NCBI RefSeq assembly: GCF_009905545.1
Contig: NZ_JAAALB010000013.1
Span: 62,001-126,000, forward strand
DNA length: 64,000 nt
Reading direction: 5' to 3'
From: Cellulophaga sp. BC115SP
GTDB taxonomy: Bacteria > Bacteroidota > Bacteroidia > Cytophagales > Spirosomataceae
Positions 62,110 to 64,000 of the stretch are shown piece by piece (the first letter of the stretch is position 1; every line of letters starts with the position of its first letter). The translations under genes were made by a program, and so were the position numbers. The notes under the pieces are model-generated. The model did not search any database. It saw only the letters and a program-made list of their open reading frames with translations, and had not been told where the DNA came from.

Positions 62110-63009
62110 ATGAATGCTGAATTTTTGATTACCCGTCCTGATAGTACCGAAAGATTGTTTAGTATTGGAGAGAGTAATCAAGCTCTTTTTTCGACACTTA
62201 CAAGATTACCCTATTTTACGGTAGTTTGTCTTCAGGAAGGTTCTGTGGAGTTGAAAGCAGACTTATCTATCTATCATGTATCAGCACCTGCGGTACTGTT
62301 TTTTAGTCCTTTTCAGCCTTTTTTGATTAAGAGAAATGCGGAAAATATGCCTTTGAAAGTGTTACATTTTCATCCTGATTTTTTTTGTATACTAAAACAC
62401 CAAAAGGAGGTTTCTTGTAATGGTGTTTTATTCAATAATCTTTTTGCTCCACCGTTTGTAGAAATTTCTCCAGAACAGAGTATAGTATTAGAAGGCGTAT
62501 TTAAGCAAATGCAAGACGAATCAAGTCATGAAGAGTTGGCACAAAATGATTTGCTTTTATCTTATTTGAAGATATTCTTGATTCATACTACTCGTTACAA
62601 AGCCCAAAATCAAGCTCAGATAGAAGATCAAATCGCTCAGAAAAGTAATCCAGACCACTCGATTTTACAAAAATACAAAACCATGATAGAGGAGTTTTTT
62701 GTCAAAGAACATTCTCCAAGTATCTATGCCGACAAGTTGAATGTGAGCTTAAAAACATTGGGAAAATTGACTAAAAAATATTTTGACCGAACACCCTCAG
62801 ATTTGATTCAAGAAAGATTGATGATGGAAGCCAAACGAGAATTGTATTTGACGGATAAATCGGTGAAAGAAATCGCCTATTTGTTGGGGTTTGAGGATGA
62901 ATTTTATTTTTCAAGATTATTTAAAAAAAATACAGATACTTCGCCTATCAATTATAGGAAAGCTGTAGGGGAGGACCAAGCTAAGGTTAAACATATAGCG
63001 TATAATTAG
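62110..63009 (+). CDS. AraC-family transcriptional regulator
   Basis: 299 residues from ATG 62110; the TTG at 62053 is an alternative and not favoured. N-terminal cupin-like sensing half (about 1-150, with VVCLQEGSVELKADLSIYHVSAPAVLFFSPFQPFLI). C-terminal AraC double helix-turn-helix (about 200-290): YADKLNVSLKTLGKLTKKYFDRTPSDLIQERLMMEAKRELYLTDKSVKEIAYLLGFEDEFYFSRLFKK. Its divergence from the GMC oxidoreductase gene makes that gene, and possibly the isomerase after it, a plausible target. Inducer unknown. Followed by a terminator. Confidence 0.88.
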   Translation: MNAEFLITRPDSTERLFSIGESNQALFSTLTRLPYFTVVCLQEGSVELKADLSIYHVSAPAVLFFSPFQPFLIKRNAENMPLKVLHFHPDFFCILKHQKEVSCNGVLFNNLFAPPFVEISPEQSIVLEGVFKQMQDESSHEELAQNDLLLSYLKIFLIHTTRYKAQNQAQIEDQIAQKSNPDHSILQKYKTMIEEFFVKEHSPSIYADKLNVSLKTLGKLTKKYFDRTPSDLIQERLMMEAKRELYLTDKSVKEIAYLLGFEDEFYFSRLFKKNTDTSPINYRKAVGEDQAKVKHIAYN

Positions 63010-63049
63010 TCTATAGCCAGAAACTAATAAACCATTAACACATTTCCAG

Positions 63050-63094
63050 AAGTCATATACTTGGTATAGTTAGCCCAAAGTATATGACTTTTTG
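63050..63094 (+). terminator. Terminator after the AraC-family gene
   Basis: AAGTCATATACTT pairs perfectly with AAGTATATGACTT around a 15-nt loop and is followed by TTTTG. Confidence 0.8.
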
Positions 63095-63342
63095 ATTTCA
63101 TACAGTTCGCTAATCTCTTTTAATTTTTCATCAAAATAAGATTTGATTAAAGCCTTTCTTGAATTGTCTCATGCAATAAATACTCCCGTTTATTCACTAA
63201 ATGCTCCCACTCATGCAGAATGCTCCCTCTTATATATAATAAGTATATTTTATTTACACCTGTAACCAAAATATGAGGACGCTCTACTTCTGTTCGTGCT
63301 AATGTGGTTAACCTAAGTAGATAAATTCCTTACCAAATAAAT

Positions 63343-64000
63343 ATGATTAAACTTCGACAGTTTCAATTCATTGGTGTATTTCTTCTGACCTTGTTATGGA
63401 GCTTACAAATAAGTCTTCCATCGCTTTCTCAAGCCCCAAGCTGTACACCTGCCTCAATTACAACAGAACCTGTTTTGGCGAATGTTTGCCAGGGTGACGG
63501 AGTAACCTTTGAAGTAGTTGCCACGGGAACTATCACAGGTTATCAATGGTATCGTAATGGTGCTATTATCACAGGTGCTACATCGGCTACTTATACTATT
63601 ACAGCTCAATCATCAAATAATGGTGATAAGTTTAAGGTGGTTGTTTTAAGTAGCTGTGGAAATGATACCAGTGAAGAGGTAACCTTATCTGTTACTAATT
63701 TACCAAGTATTTCTGTTAACCCAGTTGGTGCAACCAAATGTGTTGGCGAAACCTATACCTTTAATGTTACTGCTAGTAATGCTGGAGGTTATCAGTGGTT
63801 ATTGAACGATGGAGATATTTCAGGGGCAACCAATGCTAGTTATACTATTGCAAGTATTTGTAATATATGTGATGCTGGTACTTACAAAGTAGACGTATTT
63901 GGTACAGGAGCTTGTGCAAGCCAACATGTGACCAGCTCCTCAGCAGATTTAACTGTAAAAATTCCCGTTGACATTACGGGTAATCCCAATAGTCAAACAG
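63343..64000 (+). CDS. Secreted Ig-like-repeat protein (partial, continues past window)
   Basis: Hand-translated from ATG 63343 and open to the window end, so it is truncated. A signal peptide (MIKLRQFQFIGVFLLTLLWSLQI) precedes two Ig-like/PKD-like modules, each with a Cys near the start and the pattern VTFEVVATGTITGYQWYRNG, and then YTFNVTASNAGGYQWLLNDG. Each ends in a YTI..-type strand and a Cys. Repeated Y-Q-W and paired Cys are typical of the Ig-like repeats in large Bacteroidota adhesins and T9SS cargo. The C-terminal sorting tail would be outside the window. No neighbour gives a role. Confidence 0.75.
   Translation, partial: MIKLRQFQFIGVFLLTLLWSLQISLPSLSQAPSCTPASITTEPVLANVCQGDGVTFEVVATGTITGYQWYRNGAIITGATSATYTITAQSSNNGDKFKVVVLSSCGNDTSEEVTLSVTNLPSISVNPVGATKCVGETYTFNVTASNAGGYQWLLNDGDISGATNASYTIASICNICDAGTYKVDVFGTGACASQHVTSSSADLTVKIPVDITGNPNSQT

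Overview
The window looks like a chromosomal segment of a member of the Bacteroidota, most likely order Cytophagales (Spirosomataceae/Flectobacillus-Arcicella type). The evidence is low G+C sequence; promoters of the Bacteroidota kind (TTTG, 19-21 bp, TAnnTTTG) instead of -35/-10 boxes; a type IX secretion (T9SS) tail; a TonB-receptor-like outer-membrane barrel; a hybrid sensor kinase with Reg_prop propeller; DUF349 and DUF6089-like proteins; a bacillithiol-type YtxJ protein; and a lycopene cyclase. The genus is inferred, not proven.

Layout. 1-6.7 kb: truncated TonB-receptor-like gene, coaX, nadE, a small lipoprotein and a two-domain VOC protein, all on the minus strand. 6.7-15.1 kb: a long A+T-rich gap, a giant hybrid histidine kinase, two identical tRNA-Thr(UGU) genes flanking an AraC-type regulator, and a DUF349 protein. 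15.4-22.3 kb: an RsmF-like rRNA methyltransferase, a haloperoxidase-like lipoprotein, two convergent FAD amine-oxidase-fold enzymes and an alpha/beta hydrolase. 22.4-31.4 kb: an envelope block with a CBS protein, nadK, two DUF6089-like proteins, uppS, bamA and two Skp/OmpH chaperones. 31.5-36.2 kb: a tight minus operon lspA / methyltransferase-like membrane protein / SGNH hydrolase, then proline dehydrogenase and a DAHP synthase-chorismate mutase fusion. 36.3-47.4 kb: a transglutaminase-like protein, a small T9SS protein, an OmpA-like lipoprotein, a ROK kinase, rsgA and waaA, ytxJ, an OsmC protein, a beta-barrel protein and lipA. 47.7-53.5 kb: two convergent paralogous polytopic membrane proteins, crtY and metK. 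53.7-64 kb: sugar and stress accessory genes, namely a Tat-exported rhamnogalacturonan-lyase-like protein, OsmC, an AraC-Ogt fusion, a Tat-exported sugar isomerase-like protein, a GMC oxidoreductase, an AraC regulator and the start of an Ig-like secreted protein.

How the genes fit together. The core is envelope building: undecaprenyl diphosphate synthesis (uppS), outer-membrane protein assembly (bamA with two Skp-like proteins), lipoprotein maturation (lspA) and LPS core assembly (waaA). Beside it are NAD(P) and CoA cofactor genes (nadE, nadK, coaX). The last 10 kb look like accessory carbohydrate oxidation with its own regulators.

No transposase, integrase, CRISPR array or phage gene was seen. 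The most interesting non-coding signals are a well-paired 99-nt leader directly after a promoter in front of metK, and a dispersed intergenic repeat family in which a conserved ATGAGTCATCCC-like tag sits beside a long palindrome. Next come a MITE-like element at 37.6 kb and a tRNA-Thr duplication around a regulator gene. All functional calls come from motif recognition by eye, without database searches.
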